NCBI RefSeq assembly: GCF_003148565.1
Contig: NZ_QGGL01000010.1
Coordinates: forward strand, 115,669 to 179,668
Length of the DNA stretch: 64,000 bases
Direction: 5' to 3'
Source of the DNA: Tumebacillus permanentifrigoris
GTDB lineage: Bacteria; Bacillota; Bacilli; Tumebacillales; Tumebacillaceae
Positions 16,981 through 26,209 of this stretch are shown here, piece after piece. Position numbers and translations under genes: made by a program. How positions within the stretch are numbered: position 1 is the stretch's first letter; the number at the start of each line of letters is the position of its first letter. The notes under the pieces were generated by a model. It saw nothing but the letters and a program-made list of their open reading frames with translations, was not told where the DNA came from and made no database searches.

Positions 16981-17760
16981 ATGACAAAAGCGGGAGGGGC
17001 ACTGCTGGCGCTGGGGCTGGTGGTAACGGTGGGCTGTGCGAACGGGACGACTGCGACAGACCAACCATCTACCACGCTGATACTCTCAGCGGCCACCAGT
17101 CTGGGCAAACCGTTGGAGACGTTGCGGGCCGACTACCAGCGTCAGCACCCGGACATGGAGATCACGCTCAACCTCGGCGCATCAGGCATCTTGCAAAAAC
17201 AGATCGAGCAGGGTGCGCCTGCCGATCTGTTCTGGTCGGCTGGGACGGCGCAGATGGACGCGTTGGAGCAAAAAAACCTGCTCGTCGCCGGAACCCGACG
17301 CGACCTCGTGCAAAACCAGCTCGTCCTCGTGCGCCGGGCGGGAAGCACCTTGAAAAGCTTCCAAGACCTCGCAACACCAACGGTGACCCAAATCGCCATC
17401 GGCACCCCGGAGACGGTGCCCGCTGGGAAGTACGCACAGGAGACGTTATCTGCGCTCGGACTGTGGGATGCGGTCCAAAGCAAATTGATCTATGGCAAGG
17501 ACGTGACCTCCGTGTTGACCTACGTGGAACGCCAAGCGGTGGACGCTGGGCTCGTCTACCGAACGGATGCCCTCGCTTCTACAAAGGTAGAGATCGTCGC
17601 CACCGCCGACGAAGCAACTCACCAGCCGATCCTCTACCCGCTCGCCGTCCTCCAGACGACCCAACACCGCCAACAAGCTGAGGAATTCGCCACCTACTTG
17701 CACGGGGCGCACGCGCAGGAGATCCTCACGAGAGCCGGGTTCCTCCAGTATGGGAACTAG
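16981..17760 (+). CDS. modA: Molybdate-binding lipoprotein ModA
   Basis: 259 residues. The signal peptide ends in a lipobox-like VTVGC, giving a lipid-anchored periplasm-facing binding protein. Family features: LILSAATSLGKPLETL at the start of the mature domain, LNLGASGILQKQIEQGAPADLFWSA (oxyanion-binding loop), VPAGKYAQETL, and YVERQAVDAGLVYRTDA near the hinge. The ATG was chosen because GGGGAGAGG lies about 11 nt upstream; a GTG at 16969 would have no suitable site. It captures molybdate (or tungstate) for the adjacent permease and overlaps modB by 11 nt. Confidence 0.92.
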   Translation: MTKAGGALLALGLVVTVGCANGTTATDQPSTTLILSAATSLGKPLETLRADYQRQHPDMEITLNLGASGILQKQIEQGAPADLFWSAGTAQMDALEQKNLLVAGTRRDLVQNQLVLVRRAGSTLKSFQDLATPTVTQIAIGTPETVPAGKYAQETLSALGLWDAVQSKLIYGKDVTSVLTYVERQAVDAGLVYRTDALASTKVEIVATADEATHQPILYPLAVLQTTQHRQQAEEFATYLHGAHAQEILTRAGFLQYGN

Positions 17761-18424
17761 CGAATTCTGGTCGCCGATCCAGCTCTCCCTCCAAGTTGCC
17801 GCTTGGTCGACGCTGCTCGTGGTCGTGCTCGGGACACTGCTTGGCAAATTGCTGGCACGTCGACGATTTCGTGGCCGTATGCTAGTGGAGACGCTGTTTC
17901 TGCTTCCGATGGTGATGCCGCCGACCGTGGCAGGATTTGGCTTGCTGATGTTGCTGGGGCAGGAGGGAGTCGGACGATTTTTTCTTCCGGGCGAGGGTAT
18001 GTTATTTACGAAGGGTGCTGCGGTGATCGCCTCTGCGGTCGTGTCATTCCCGCTGATGTTCCAAGCGGCGAAGGTCGGGTTTGCCAGCATTGATCCGGAA
18101 TTGGAACTCGTCGCCCGCAGTTTGGGTGCCAATTCTTGGCAGACATTGCGCTACGTCCAGTTGCCGCTGGCCAAGCGCAGTCTGCTCGCCGGTGTGTTGC
18201 TCAGTTTCGCGCGCGGACTGGGTGAATTTGGCGCAACGCTGATGATTGCCGGCAACATTCCAGGGCGTACACAGACGATCCCCTTGGCGATTTACAATGC
18301 GGTAGAAAGCGGCCAAACCAACCGGGCGTGGGGGCTGGTGATCTGTCTGTTTTTGTTGTCTTTTGTCATGATGGCGGTCATTCAACAACTTCAACGACAG
18401 GATGCGACAAATCACGCGCGGTAA
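17750..18424 (+). CDS. modB: Molybdate ABC transporter permease ModB
   Basis: 224 residues with five or six membrane helices (LSLQVAAWSTLLVVVLGTLLG, LLPMVMPPTVAGFGLLML) and the inner-membrane EAA-type loop with RGLGEFGATLMIAGNIPGRT, the ModB hallmark. It overlaps modA. No modC ATPase follows (the next gene, bipA, has its own ribosome binding site), so the energising subunit must be encoded elsewhere. Confidence 0.9.
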   Translation: MGTSEFWSPIQLSLQVAAWSTLLVVVLGTLLGKLLARRRFRGRMLVETLFLLPMVMPPTVAGFGLLMLLGQEGVGRFFLPGEGMLFTKGAAVIASAVVSFPLMFQAAKVGFASIDPELELVARSLGANSWQTLRYVQLPLAKRSLLAGVLLSFARGLGEFGATLMIAGNIPGRTQTIPLAIYNAVESGQTNRAWGLVICLFLLSFVMMAVIQQLQRQDATNHAR

Positions 18425-18531
18425 ATTGTTGCGTTTTTGTAGTGGCATTAAAGTTAGTTTTGTGTCACAATGGAACTTGTGTGTGTCGAAAAAAATGAAC
18501 CAAGATCCCATTTAGGAGGAATCTCAGATAT

Positions 18532-20370
18532 ATGAAGTACCAAGAAACGCTTCGCAACATCGCGATCATCGCGCACGTTGACCACGGGAAAACGACCCTC
18601 GTCGACAAACTTCTGCAACAATCCGGCATCTTCCGCGCCAACGAACACGTGGCGGAGCGCGCCATGGATTCCAACGACCTCGAACGCGAACGCGGGATCA
18701 CGATCCTCGCGAAAAATACCGCCGTTCATTATGGCGACTACCTGATCAACATCGTAGACACCCCTGGGCATGCTGACTTTGGTGGCGAGGTTGAGCGTAT
18801 TCTTAAAATGGTTGACGGCGTTCTGCTCGTCGTCGATGCTTACGAAGGCGTAATGCCGCAGACCAAATTCGTTCTGCGCAAAGCTCTGGAGCAAAACCTC
18901 ACCCCGATCGTCGTCGTCAACAAGATCGACCGCCCGGCTGCTCGTCCGGATGAAGTGATCGACGAAGTGCTGAACCTGTTCATCGAATTGGATGCCAACG
19001 AAGACCAACTCGACTTCCCGGTCGTGTACGCGTCCGCGCTGAACGGCTTTGCGATGCTGGATCATTCCGTACCAGGCACCGATATGAAGCCGCTGTTCGA
19101 ATCGATCGTCAAAGAAATTCCGCACCCGGCCGGTGACCCGGACCAACCGCTGCAGATCCAGATCAACATGCTGGACTACAACGATTACCTCGGCCGTATC
19201 GGGATCGGTAAAGTACACCGTGGGATCGTCAAGCTCAACGAACAAGTGGCGATCATGAAGCGCGACGGCAAAGTCGAGCGTCAACGCGTCGTCAAACTGT
19301 TCGGTTTCCAAGGTCTGCAACGCATCGAGATCGAATCCGCTCAAGCGGGCGACCTGATCGCGATCTCCGGCCTCGGCGAACTCAACGTGGGTGAGACCGT
19401 TGCGGACATCAACAACCAAGAAGCGCTGCCGCTTCTGCACATCGACGAGCCGACCCTGCAGATGACCTTCCTCGTGAACGACTCTCCGTTCGCAGGTCAA
19501 GAAGGCAAGCACGTCACCTCGCGCAAACTGCGCGACCGTCTGCTCTCCGAGCTGGAAACGGACGTCTCCCTGCGCGTTGACGAAACCGACTCCCCGGATG
19601 CGTTCATCGTTTCTGGCCGTGGTGAACTTCACCTCGGGATCTTGATCGAGAACATGCGTCGTGAAGGCTACGAGCTGCAAGTTTCCAAGCCGCAAGTTAT
19701 CTTCCGCGAAATCGACGGCGTCAAAAACGAGCCGTACGAAAACCTCGTCGTTGACGTGCCGGAGGAATACACCGGCCCGGTCATGGAACGTCTGGGCCTG
19801 CGCAAAGCAGACATGACCAACATGATCAACAACGGCACCGGCAACGTCCGCCTCGAATTCCTGATCCCGGCACGTGGTCTGATCGGTTTCCGTACCGAGT
19901 TCCTGACCATCACCCGTGGCTTCGGGATCATGAACCATTCCTTCCATGAATACATGCCGACCAAGGGCGACATCGAAGGCCGTCACGCGGGCGTACTCGT
20001 CGCTGCTGAGACGGGCACTTCGTCCACCTATGGCATCGAAGGTCTCGAAGACCGTGGCGTGATGTTCATCGCACCGGGGACCGAAGTCTACGAAGGCATG
20101 ATCGTCGGCGAACACAACCGTGATAATGACCTCACGATCAACCCGTGTAAAGTCAAAGCGGCAACCAACGTGCGTTCCGCCACCAAGGATGAAACCACCC
20201 GTCTGAAAACTCCGCGACTGATGTCGATGGAGCAGGCGCTTGAATACTTGAACGACGACGAATACTGCGAGATCACCCCGCAATCGGTCCGTCTGCGCAA
20301 GAAATACCTCAAGAAAAACGACCGTGACCGTTTGGACAAAGGTAAAAAATGGTCCAAGCAAAACGCGTAA
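18532..20370 (+). CDS. typA: Ribosome-associated translational GTPase BipA/TypA
   Basis: 612 residues, full length. G1 [11 protein letters not shown]3 [11 protein letters not shown]4 NKIDR and the switch I sequence [13 protein letters not shown] are intact. EF-G-like domains II, III and V follow, with the BipA-specific C-terminal region [15 protein letters not shown] and [18 protein letters not shown]. BipA is an EF-G/LepA relative that assists 50S assembly and stress adaptation. The start has TAGGAGGA upstream. Codon usage is strongly biased (frequent CGT/CTG/AAC/GAC), fitting high expression. Confidence 0.96.
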   Translation: MKYQETLRNIAIIAHVDHGKTTLVDKLLQQSGIFRANEHVAERAMDSNDLERERGITILAKNTAVHYGDYLINIVDTPGHADFGGEVERILKMVDGVLLVVDAYEGVMPQTKFVLRKALEQNLTPIVVVNKIDRPAARPDEVIDEVLNLFIELDANEDQLDFPVVYASALNGFAMLDHSVPGTDMKPLFESIVKEIPHPAGDPDQPLQIQINMLDYNDYLGRIGIGKVHRGIVKLNEQVAIMKRDGKVERQRVVKLFGFQGLQRIEIESAQAGDLIAISGLGELNVGETVADINNQEALPLLHIDEPTLQMTFLVNDSPFAGQEGKHVTSRKLRDRLLSELETDVSLRVDETDSPDAFIVSGRGELHLGILIENMRREGYELQVSKPQVIFREIDGVKNEPYENLVVDVPEEYTGPVMERLGLRKADMTNMINNGTGNVRLEFLIPARGLIGFRTEFLTITRGFGIMNHSFHEYMPTKGDIEGRHAGVLVAAETGTSSTYGIEGLEDRGVMFIAPGTEVYEGMIVGEHNRDNDLTINPCKVKAATNVRSATKDETTRLKTPRLMSMEQALEYLNDDEYCEITPQSVRLRKKYLKKNDRDRLDKGKKWSKQNA

Positions 20371-20594
20371 CCCTCGACTTTTGCAACAGCAACCTGATGT
20401 CCTTCGCGCCGGAACTGCTCCAGTCCCTGCGCGAGGAACACCCGGAGTGGAACATCTCCAAGTACGGTTGCTTGACCAACTGCGGCGAGTGCAGCGTGCG
20501 CCCGTTCGCGATCCTCAACGACGACATCGTCGCGGCGGAGACGGTGGACGAGCTGCGCACGAAATTGCAAGACGCGATTGCGTTGCTTTCCTGA
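20349..20594 (+). CDS. YuzB-like DUF1450 protein
   Basis: 81 residues, overlapping the 3' end of typA in another frame by 22 nt, so translation is probably coupled. The sequence shows the DUF1450/YuzB pattern: [10 protein letters not shown], then KYGCLTNCGECSVRPFAILNDDIVAAETVDEL. The CxxxCxxC cysteines suggest metal or Fe-S binding, but the function of the family is unknown. A terminator follows directly. Confidence 0.87.
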   Translation: MVQAKRVTLDFCNSNLMSFAPELLQSLREEHPEWNISKYGCLTNCGECSVRPFAILNDDIVAAETVDELRTKLQDAIALLS

Positions 20595-20633
20595 AAAAGA
20601 CTCGACCCCCTGCAGCGGGTCGAGTCTTTTTTT
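20594..20633. terminator. Bidirectional terminator between convergent genes
   Basis: Arms AAAAAGACTCGACCC and GGGTCGAGTCTTTTTTT around CCTGCAGC. It is shared by the rightward YuzB-like gene and a leftward 52-codon gene. Confidence 0.92.
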
Positions 20634-20637
20634 CATG

Positions 20638-20796
20638 CTAGGGCAATTGCTCGTCCATGCTCACGAGAGGCACTGTTTCCCGAGCGAGTTGGCGACCCGC
20701 TTCCAGCCAGTCCTCTTCCGCCAGATGGTGCGCCGCGACAGAGTCTTCATTCCAAGACGACAGCATGTCGGCAAACGGAGCGCGGTTCGTAGTCAC
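20638..20796 (-). CDS. Small hypothetical protein (52 aa)
   Basis: A leftward ORF of 52 codons starting VTTNRAPFADMLSSW and ending MDEQLP. Its GTG start has an excellent site, GAGGAGGG, 7 nt upstream (complement of 20804-20808), and it ends 5 nt before a bidirectional terminator, so it is very likely expressed. The product is acidic and helical (AAHHLAEEDWLEAGRQLARE), with no membrane segment or known motif. Confidence 0.65.
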   Translation of the reverse strand: MTTNRAPFADMLSSWNEDSVAAHHLAEEDWLEAGRQLARETVPLVSMDEQLP

Positions 20797-20810
20797 TGAG
20801 ATCCCTCCTC

Positions 20811-21024
20811 TAGTGGGTAGGTGTACCCTGTTGTTAAGGTGTGGAAAAGCAGGGGGTGCTATACGTATGGGAATCAGGAAAAGGTGCTATAATGACAGGT
20901 ATAAAGCGCTGGCAGCGAAGTTCGATGCGGATGTATAGGCTGCACTGCGCAAGTAGAGAAGGAAGCAATTCGGGAACCTGTTCCGTATACATACTTAGGC
21001 CCTAGCTCGAAGGAGGGACGCAGG
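20811..21024 (+). promoter_or_regulatory. Promoter and structured leader upstream of the 149-aa gene
   Basis: A perfect -10 TATAAT at 20888-20893 has no good -35. The transcript would begin about 20900 and form a hairpin GCGC-GCAGC (20906-20916) with GCTGC-GCGC (20939-20950), followed by GGAAC-CT-GTTCC (20973-20984). A 23-codon ORF beginning at the ATG 20867 crosses the -10 and is unlikely to be real. No known riboswitch was recognised. Confidence 0.35.
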
Positions 21025-21474
21025 ATGGAGAAGCCGTTTTCCTATCCGCTCACGATGAAAAATGGGAAAGTCTTTGATGCAGCCGGCAAGGATGTAACCG
21101 ATCTGTATCAGGAGTACAAGCAGTCGGAGGCCGCTGACAAAATGGTCGCCGCGTTGGAGAAGTTGTCGGCGATCAAAGCAGAGGGTCACGAGACGCGACG
21201 CATGCTGTTTATCGACTCCGCCTACAAGTATGCCTCCGTGATTGAAACATTCGTCGGGGATGACCTCTCCGACCGCCTGAACCTCGCCTACGCAGGCAAG
21301 GTTGAACAAAACGAGGCAGGCGAGTGGCTACTCAACAAAATGAACCGCAAGATCGTTCCGATCGAAAGCCTCGCCTCGCTGTACGGCTACGTCTCGCGCG
21401 GCGACATCTCGATGGAGATGGCGGAGATCGCGTGGGACAATCGGGAAGCGATTTTTTACATGATTCGTCGCTGA
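21025..21474 (+). CDS. Hypothetical protein (149 aa)
   Basis: An ATG start behind GAAGGAGGGA. The product is soluble and Lys/Glu/Ala-rich, beginning MEKPFSYPLTMKNGKVFDAAGKDV and ending IAWDNREAIFYMIRR, probably mostly helical, with no signal peptide, cysteine motif or recognisable domain. It is monocistronic with its own promoter region and terminator. I do not recognise the family. Confidence 0.75.
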   Translation: MEKPFSYPLTMKNGKVFDAAGKDVTDLYQEYKQSEAADKMVAALEKLSAIKAEGHETRRMLFIDSAYKYASVIETFVGDDLSDRLNLAYAGKVEQNEAGEWLLNKMNRKIVPIESLASLYGYVSRGDISMEMAEIAWDNREAIFYMIRR

Positions 21475-21485
21475 TCATAGTGTGT

Positions 21486-21516
21486 GAAGGCACCTCCAAA
21501 TGGAGGTGTCTTTTTT
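21486..21516 (+). terminator. Rho-independent terminator after the 149-aa gene
   Basis: Stem GGCACCTCC / GGAGGTGTC with AAAT loop, followed by TTTTTT. Confidence 0.9.
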
Positions 21517-21545
21517 ATATATGAGTGAAACCGCGCACAAATACC

Positions 21546-21657
21546 AATTGACGCATAAATTTTTTGACACTATAATTCGAATTGACGGTAGATAAAAATT
21601 AATATTTCATTTTATTTACTATCATTCTGTTGTTCTTTTTACAGTCCTAAATTGACG
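21546..21657 (+). promoter_or_regulatory. Promoter of the propeller/PKS operon with AATTGACG repeats
   Basis: TTGACG (21548-21553), a 17-nt spacer and a perfect TATAAT (21571-21576) make a near-consensus sigma-A promoter. Transcription would start near 21583, giving a leader of about 95 nt. The octamer AATTGACG occurs three times, at 21546-21553 (covering the -35), 21580-21587 (at the start point) and 21650-21657 (in the leader). The region is much more AT-rich than its surroundings. The repeats look like regulator-binding half-sites. Confidence 0.7.
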
Positions 21658-21678
21658 AATGCCAAAGGAGCCGACGCG

Positions 21679-24600
21679 ATGAAGACCTTACATTTTGAAC
21701 TGTCTCCCTCATCACTTCATGAGAAACTGACGCTGCACATGGGCCCGCACAAGTTTGAGTTGCAGGCGCATACTGACGAGACCTTGCTCCAAGCGATGGA
21801 CACCAACTTGGCGATTGCCTTGATGCCTGCACAGCATCGCCTCCGCCTGACGCACTTCGTGCAAGTTCCGAAGCAACACTTCCCGGACGATCGCTTGCTC
21901 CGTCTGCGCGTCACGTCACCTGATGAAGATCCGAGCGTCTACCTCCCGAAACTGCATCACATGTCGTTCCACGTACCTGAGGCGCACAAGCGACGTCATG
22001 TGCAAAAGAAACTTGCTTCCAATCCGCAAGCAGCAGTCCTGCATTCCAAATTGCAAGCGTTCGGCATCTCCACGCTGAACACCACGCACTTGCAAGCGGC
22101 CGAACGTCCTCAATATACCGAAGATCTCTATGCAGCAACCGAGGCTGTGAAGACCCCGTGGGACATCGCGGTGGGTCTGCTGTTCAACAGCCCGGATCTC
22201 GCTTCCAATAAGCCGTACACGGCTACGATCGTCATGGATGATCATATCGCTCCCTCCCAGCATGTGGACCCAACGCAATACAACAAGGTCTACAACCTCG
22301 CCACCGTCATCTCCAGCCAAGGTCCAGCGTCCTCGACCAAGGGCTGGGCGTTGATCACCAGTTCGACCGACCAATACGGCAATCCGATCCAGTCCCAGTA
22401 TGACTTTGGTACCTATAAAACGGGGAGCAATGTGCTGATCTACAGCATCTCGGACAAAACGGCCAATGCCTGCCAAGCCCCGCTCACAGGTGCGATGCAG
22501 AGCGCGAGCAACGACCCTGCGCTGCAAAATCAAACGTGGTCGGTCAACCAGGGCACCACCGCAGTTCAAACGGATGCAGATGCTGCGCCGCCGCAAGCGC
22601 TAATGTTGGCGACCAGTCCCTCAAACTTCAAATGGACCGTTCGGGAGCAGACGCCGAACCACGGATTGTCGATCGACACAGGGTCGCTGGCTTTCAAAAA
22701 TGGATCGTTTTCGATCGATGTCAAAAACACCTACCTGCGGACCTTGACCGCGTATGCTGAATTTTTTGATGAGAACGGCGATGTGATTCAAAATCCGCCG
22801 GGTTGGGTGGATCAACTGCCTTCCTCGATCTCTAGTTGGTTTGAAACCTCCAGCAAAAAATTCATCACCAGCGTCAGCGCTGTCAATACGATCATGGGCA
22901 TTCCGATGCCGACCGATCCGACGAGTCTGGCCTTCCCGTTCCCCGATGAGGCCACAACGTTGAAATTGTTGTTCGGCGGTTTGGGCACCTCGCAATGGGA
23001 TAACGATGTGGACGTGTCGGGTGCGCTGTTGACCGGGTTCTTCCAATACGGCATCCCGTGCATCTTCTTGGCGGCAGGTGCAGCGATCACCAGCACCAAG
23101 TTCTTCAACGAATTTGTCTCTGATATCGAGAACGTGATCGCTGTGCTCGCCGTCGCCTTCCCGATCGTCGGTGGCGGTGTCGCAACGGACGCAGCACTGA
23201 ACAATACGAAATCGGCGCTGTTCACCCTTGCGGATTCGATGGCGGGCATGTTGTTGCAAAAGGGTTTGGAAAAATTGGCGCTCTACATCACCGGCTGCAT
23301 CACCGTCGCCGAGTTGGAGGACGAAATTCCATTCGTCGGGTGGGCGCTGCGCGTCGCGAACATGGCGATCGACTTTGCAGAGATGGCGGTCACCACTGGT
23401 GAAATTCTGTCCTCCCCAGCGACACTTTCCGTCGAAATCAACCGCGCGATGGACTTGCAATTGACCTTGCACCCAGACCCGGCGCATGGGGAAGCCGGGC
23501 ATCCAGAGACGGCGGTCTGGCCGGCGGTCAGCGACCATTACCAAGTGACGGTGCAATACCAAGGCGGAACGAATTTTGTTCAAAAAGGGCGGATGCCAGA
23601 CGTGACAACGAGCACTCCGCTGGTGCTCACGTATCCGAATCTGCCAGTGGGCGGCAAAATTCAGATCATCGCGGGTATCTATTCTGCAAATGGCTGGCTG
23701 TGCGGCAAATGGCAAAGCGAATGGCTGGACGCATTCCCGGATGGTTCCACCACCACCAAAACGCTTGACGCAAACATCACGGAAATGCTCGTTCCGCTCA
23801 CCCCAGACACCCAATATCTGTACAAGGAAAAAGTCGTCTATGACCCCCAGACGGAAAAGCATGTCTGGCATGCGGGAGACCTGCCGACAGCGACGGTCAA
23901 CAACCTCGACTGCAGCTTGACCGGTCAATCGATCTGTAAGCCGGTCGACATCACGCTCAACGGGCAGATGTTCGAAGTCGCCTACGCATGGAGCGCTTCG
24001 GGTCAGAGCTATCGTTGCCAAAACATCTCCGTGCTCGCCGATCCAGAATCGCGTTATAAACTGTCGGAAGTCGGCTTCACGGTGCAACCTTACGTCGCCT
24101 ATGACCAATTCGGTACCGCCACCACAACATCGGATCAGACCTACTCGGTGAACAACTTCATCCTCGACACGCGCAACGGTCAATTCAATCTGCGCCAAGT
24201 GAATTTGGATGACAGCAGCACTGGATTTGGCTTGAACGATCCGAATCTCAAGAGTTGGGGCCAGTTCAATCTGACGAACATCGATGCGATGGTCGTACAT
24301 CCCAGCAACGCCGTCATCGCGGTCTCCTGGCATGATAACAAGATGGAAATTCTGCAACTTCCGCCCGCGCCGACCGATGACGCGAACGCCCCAGAAGCGC
24401 AGATGGTATCAGGACTTGGCGTCCGTGAAGGCTTGTTGCAGGGTCCGATCGCGCTGTCGGTTACACCGGATGGTCGCATCTTGATCCTCGAGACGATCAA
24501 CCAACGGATTCAATCCTTCGATACCAAGGGCAATCCGGTTGCCAGCTTCCTCGGCGCCTACTTATTCGATTTGCCAGCGTCGGAATACGCATCGGATCTC

Positions 24601-25596
24601 GATCAAGGGATTTTCTCCAGTGCTTTGCAACAGCAGTTTGAAGCCAACGGTGTGACCCACATCTTCAACCTGCCGAGTTCGGTAGAATCTGACTTGAACT
24701 CCGGCGTGGTGACCGATGCTGTCCTCAATGCGTTTGCGAACAACGGCGTCTACCTGACCTATGACAGCGACGATCGCAACAATCCACAAGTCAGCACGTA
24801 CATCACCGTAAACCAGCCAAATAATTCTTGGACGGTCACCGACCCGAACAAAAACGCCGTCTACACCGTCACGAATCTCTCCGGCACGTTGAATGTCTAC
24901 GATGTGCTCAACAATGTCACGATCGACGTGCGTTCCCAAGGCGCGGTCTGGGTGGTGCAGGATCTCAACGGCGCACAATCCTATTCCATCGCGGTCGATG
25001 AAATGGACAGCAGCAAGCTCCTCGTGAACCGCTATCTCTCGTACATGGCACTTTACAATCCAGACCAGCGCACCGATCTCACGTATCTCGACGTGGCGGT
25101 GGAAGCGAAGGGATACATCTATGTCCTCTCCTACGCAGGAGATGGCAAGCAAACCTCCGATTACAGTCTCGACCTCTACGCACCGGACGGCACGTTCCTC
25201 GTGCGCACGCCAGATGAACGCCTGCAGCCGAACAATCCGCAATACGTCTCGGCGGCGCGTCTGACTGTTGACGTATGGCGCAACGTCTATACGCTGAACT
25301 TCGAAGCGAATCTGGGTCCGAACAACTTCATTGAGCCGACGATCTCCCACTGGATTCCGACGCCTCCGCTGTTCGAATTGGGCCTCGACCAGCAGACGGC
25401 GTTCGAAACTGGTGATATGACGACCATTCGCAAGGACTTCGCCGCCAACGGCATCACCCTGTCTTCGTCAGCCACCTGCCAAACGGTCAACACGAGCGGC
25501 TTCTGGGAAGTGCTCGACGGGGCTACGACGTACGATGTCATCCGGAGCGGATCGAACTTGGAAGTCTATTCCACACCGCTGGTCACCACTCCGTAA
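21679..25596 (+). CDS. Large beta-propeller (NHL-like) protein with repeated C-terminal module
   Basis: 1305 residues, starting at an ATG 8 nt after AAAGGAG. There is no signal peptide. It is homologous over most of its length to the 851-residue protein later in the operon (shared LATVISSQGPAS, PDPAHG, NLDC, SASGQ/RASGQ, TVDVWRN/TVDLWRN). Visible parts: an N-terminal domain (~1-330); a central region with two strongly hydrophobic segments (~447-470 and ~486-506) that could enter a membrane; beta-rich domains; an NHL-type propeller region (~865-955 and ~1110-1210, with VTPDGRILILETINQRIQSFD and DLYAPDGTFL); and an unnamed module present once truncated (~972-1000) and twice complete (~1004-1076 and ~1235-1300). 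It is the first gene of a seven-gene operon. Function unknown. Confidence 0.8.
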   Translation: MKTLHFELSPSSLHEKLTLHMGPHKFELQAHTDETLLQAMDTNLAIALMPAQHRLRLTHFVQVPKQHFPDDRLLRLRVTSPDEDPSVYLPKLHHMSFHVPEAHKRRHVQKKLASNPQAAVLHSKLQAFGISTLNTTHLQAAERPQYTEDLYAATEAVKTPWDIAVGLLFNSPDLASNKPYTATIVMDDHIAPSQHVDPTQYNKVYNLATVISSQGPASSTKGWALITSSTDQYGNPIQSQYDFGTYKTGSNVLIYSISDKTANACQAPLTGAMQSASNDPALQNQTWSVNQGTTAVQTDADAAPPQALMLATSPSNFKWTVREQTPNHGLSIDTGSLAFKNGSFSIDVKNTYLRTLTAYAEFFDENGDVIQNPPGWVDQLPSSISSWFETSSKKFITSVSAVNTIMGIPMPTDPTSLAFPFPDEATTLKLLFGGLGTSQWDNDVDVSGALLTGFFQYGIPCIFLAAGAAITSTKFFNEFVSDIENVIAVLAVAFPIVGGGVATDAALNNTKSALFTLADSMAGMLLQKGLEKLALYITGCITVAELEDEIPFVGWALRVANMAIDFAEMAVTTGEILSSPATLSVEINRAMDLQLTLHPDPAHGEAGHPETAVWPAVSDHYQVTVQYQGGTNFVQKGRMPDVTTSTPLVLTYPNLPVGGKIQIIAGIYSANGWLCGKWQSEWLDAFPDGSTTTKTLDANITEMLVPLTPDTQYLYKEKVVYDPQTEKHVWHAGDLPTATVNNLDCSLTGQSICKPVDITLNGQMFEVAYAWSASGQSYRCQNISVLADPESRYKLSEVGFTVQPYVAYDQFGTATTTSDQTYSVNNFILDTRNGQFNLRQVNLDDSSTGFGLNDPNLKSWGQFNLTNIDAMVVHPSNAVIAVSWHDNKMEILQLPPAPTDDANAPEAQMVSGLGVREGLLQGPIALSVTPDGRILILETINQRIQSFDTKGNPVASFLGAYLFDLPASEYASDLDQGIFSSALQQQFEANGVTHIFNLPSSVESDLNSGVVTDAVLNAFANNGVYLTYDSDDRNNPQVSTYITVNQPNNSWTVTDPNKNAVYTVTNLSGTLNVYDVLNNVTIDVRSQGAVWVVQDLNGAQSYSIAVDEMDSSKLLVNRYLSYMALYNPDQRTDLTYLDVAVEAKGYIYVLSYAGDGKQTSDYSLDLYAPDGTFLVRTPDERLQPNNPQYVSAARLTVDVWRNVYTLNFEANLGPNNFIEPTISHWIPTPPLFELGLDQQTAFETGDMTTIRKDFAANGITLSSSATCQTVNTSGFWEVLDGATTYDVIRSGSNLEVYSTPLVTTP

Positions 25597-25626
25597 CACG
25601 GGTCATTTTGAAAAGGAGGGTACAAC

Positions 25627-26208
25627 GTGAGTCAACTCGCCAACACCTTGCAAGCGCTTGGCCTCAACGAAGAGACCGTACACACGGGAGTTTGGAAAGC
25701 GGGGGCGGAGGAAAGCCCTGCCTACCTGTCGACGCGACCCGAGTTTCCCTCGTTGCTTCGCCCGACGATCATCACTCTGCAAAAGTTGGAAGACCTGCAA
25801 GCGGTGATCGGAACGACAGATTCCCCTACGCTTACGGATCTGCAACTTCCGGCGGCATGGCCGGTGGAGAACGCAGACCTCACCGCCAAAGAGCTTGATG
25901 GGGAGCAAGAAGTTCAGGTCTATCAGGCGTTGCTGGCTGCGCTGACCGGTCATCAAGCAGCGGTCGAATCCTACGCAGAGATCCTCGCCAAGCGGTACTT
26001 CCCGATGAAACTGGGCGTTTTCGCAGCCGAAGACATCGTCGTGCAAGCAGGTCAACAATTGATCATCGAACCACAGGGCCATGACCCTGTGGTGGTGACC
26101 TGCAATTCGATCACCTTGGAACCGGGGGCGCAGATCGTCTGCGAAGCCCCGGTGATCATGAATGTCGAAACATTTGTAAAACAAACGAACGCACAAGGAG
26201 CGAATTAA
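25627..26208 (+). CDS. Hypothetical protein, stand-alone copy of the N-terminal domain of the next gene
   Basis: 193 residues, GTG start behind AAAAGGAGGG. It aligns along its whole length with the first ~190 residues of the following protein: LGLNEETVHTGV versus LGLDESAITQGV, the invariant YLSTRPE, a RYFPM/KFFPM turn, and the beta-rich end EDIVVQAGQQLII versus NDLVVNAGQTYVV. The tandem arrangement indicates duplication. There is no signal peptide or membrane segment. The C-terminal part is probably a beta-sandwich or helix-like fold. The family is not recognised. Confidence 0.75.
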   Translation: MSQLANTLQALGLNEETVHTGVWKAGAEESPAYLSTRPEFPSLLRPTIITLQKLEDLQAVIGTTDSPTLTDLQLPAAWPVENADLTAKELDGEQEVQVYQALLAALTGHQAAVESYAEILAKRYFPMKLGVFAAEDIVVQAGQQLIIEPQGHDPVVVTCNSITLEPGAQIVCEAPVIMNVETFVKQTNAQGAN

Positions 26209-26209
26209 C

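Noticed and set aside
18454-20361. 635-codon open frame antisense to bipA/typA
   Set aside because: It is the mirror of a highly biased, conserved coding sequence; no ribosome binding site and no recognisable protein motif.
20973-20984. LexA box in GGAAC-CT-GTTCC
   Set aside because: The half-sites are separated by 2 nt, not the 4 nt needed for a Bacillus LexA site.
22621-24357. 578-codon open frame antisense to the first propeller gene
   Set aside because: No start signal. The sense frame has paralogy to another operon protein, so the antisense frame is a by-product.
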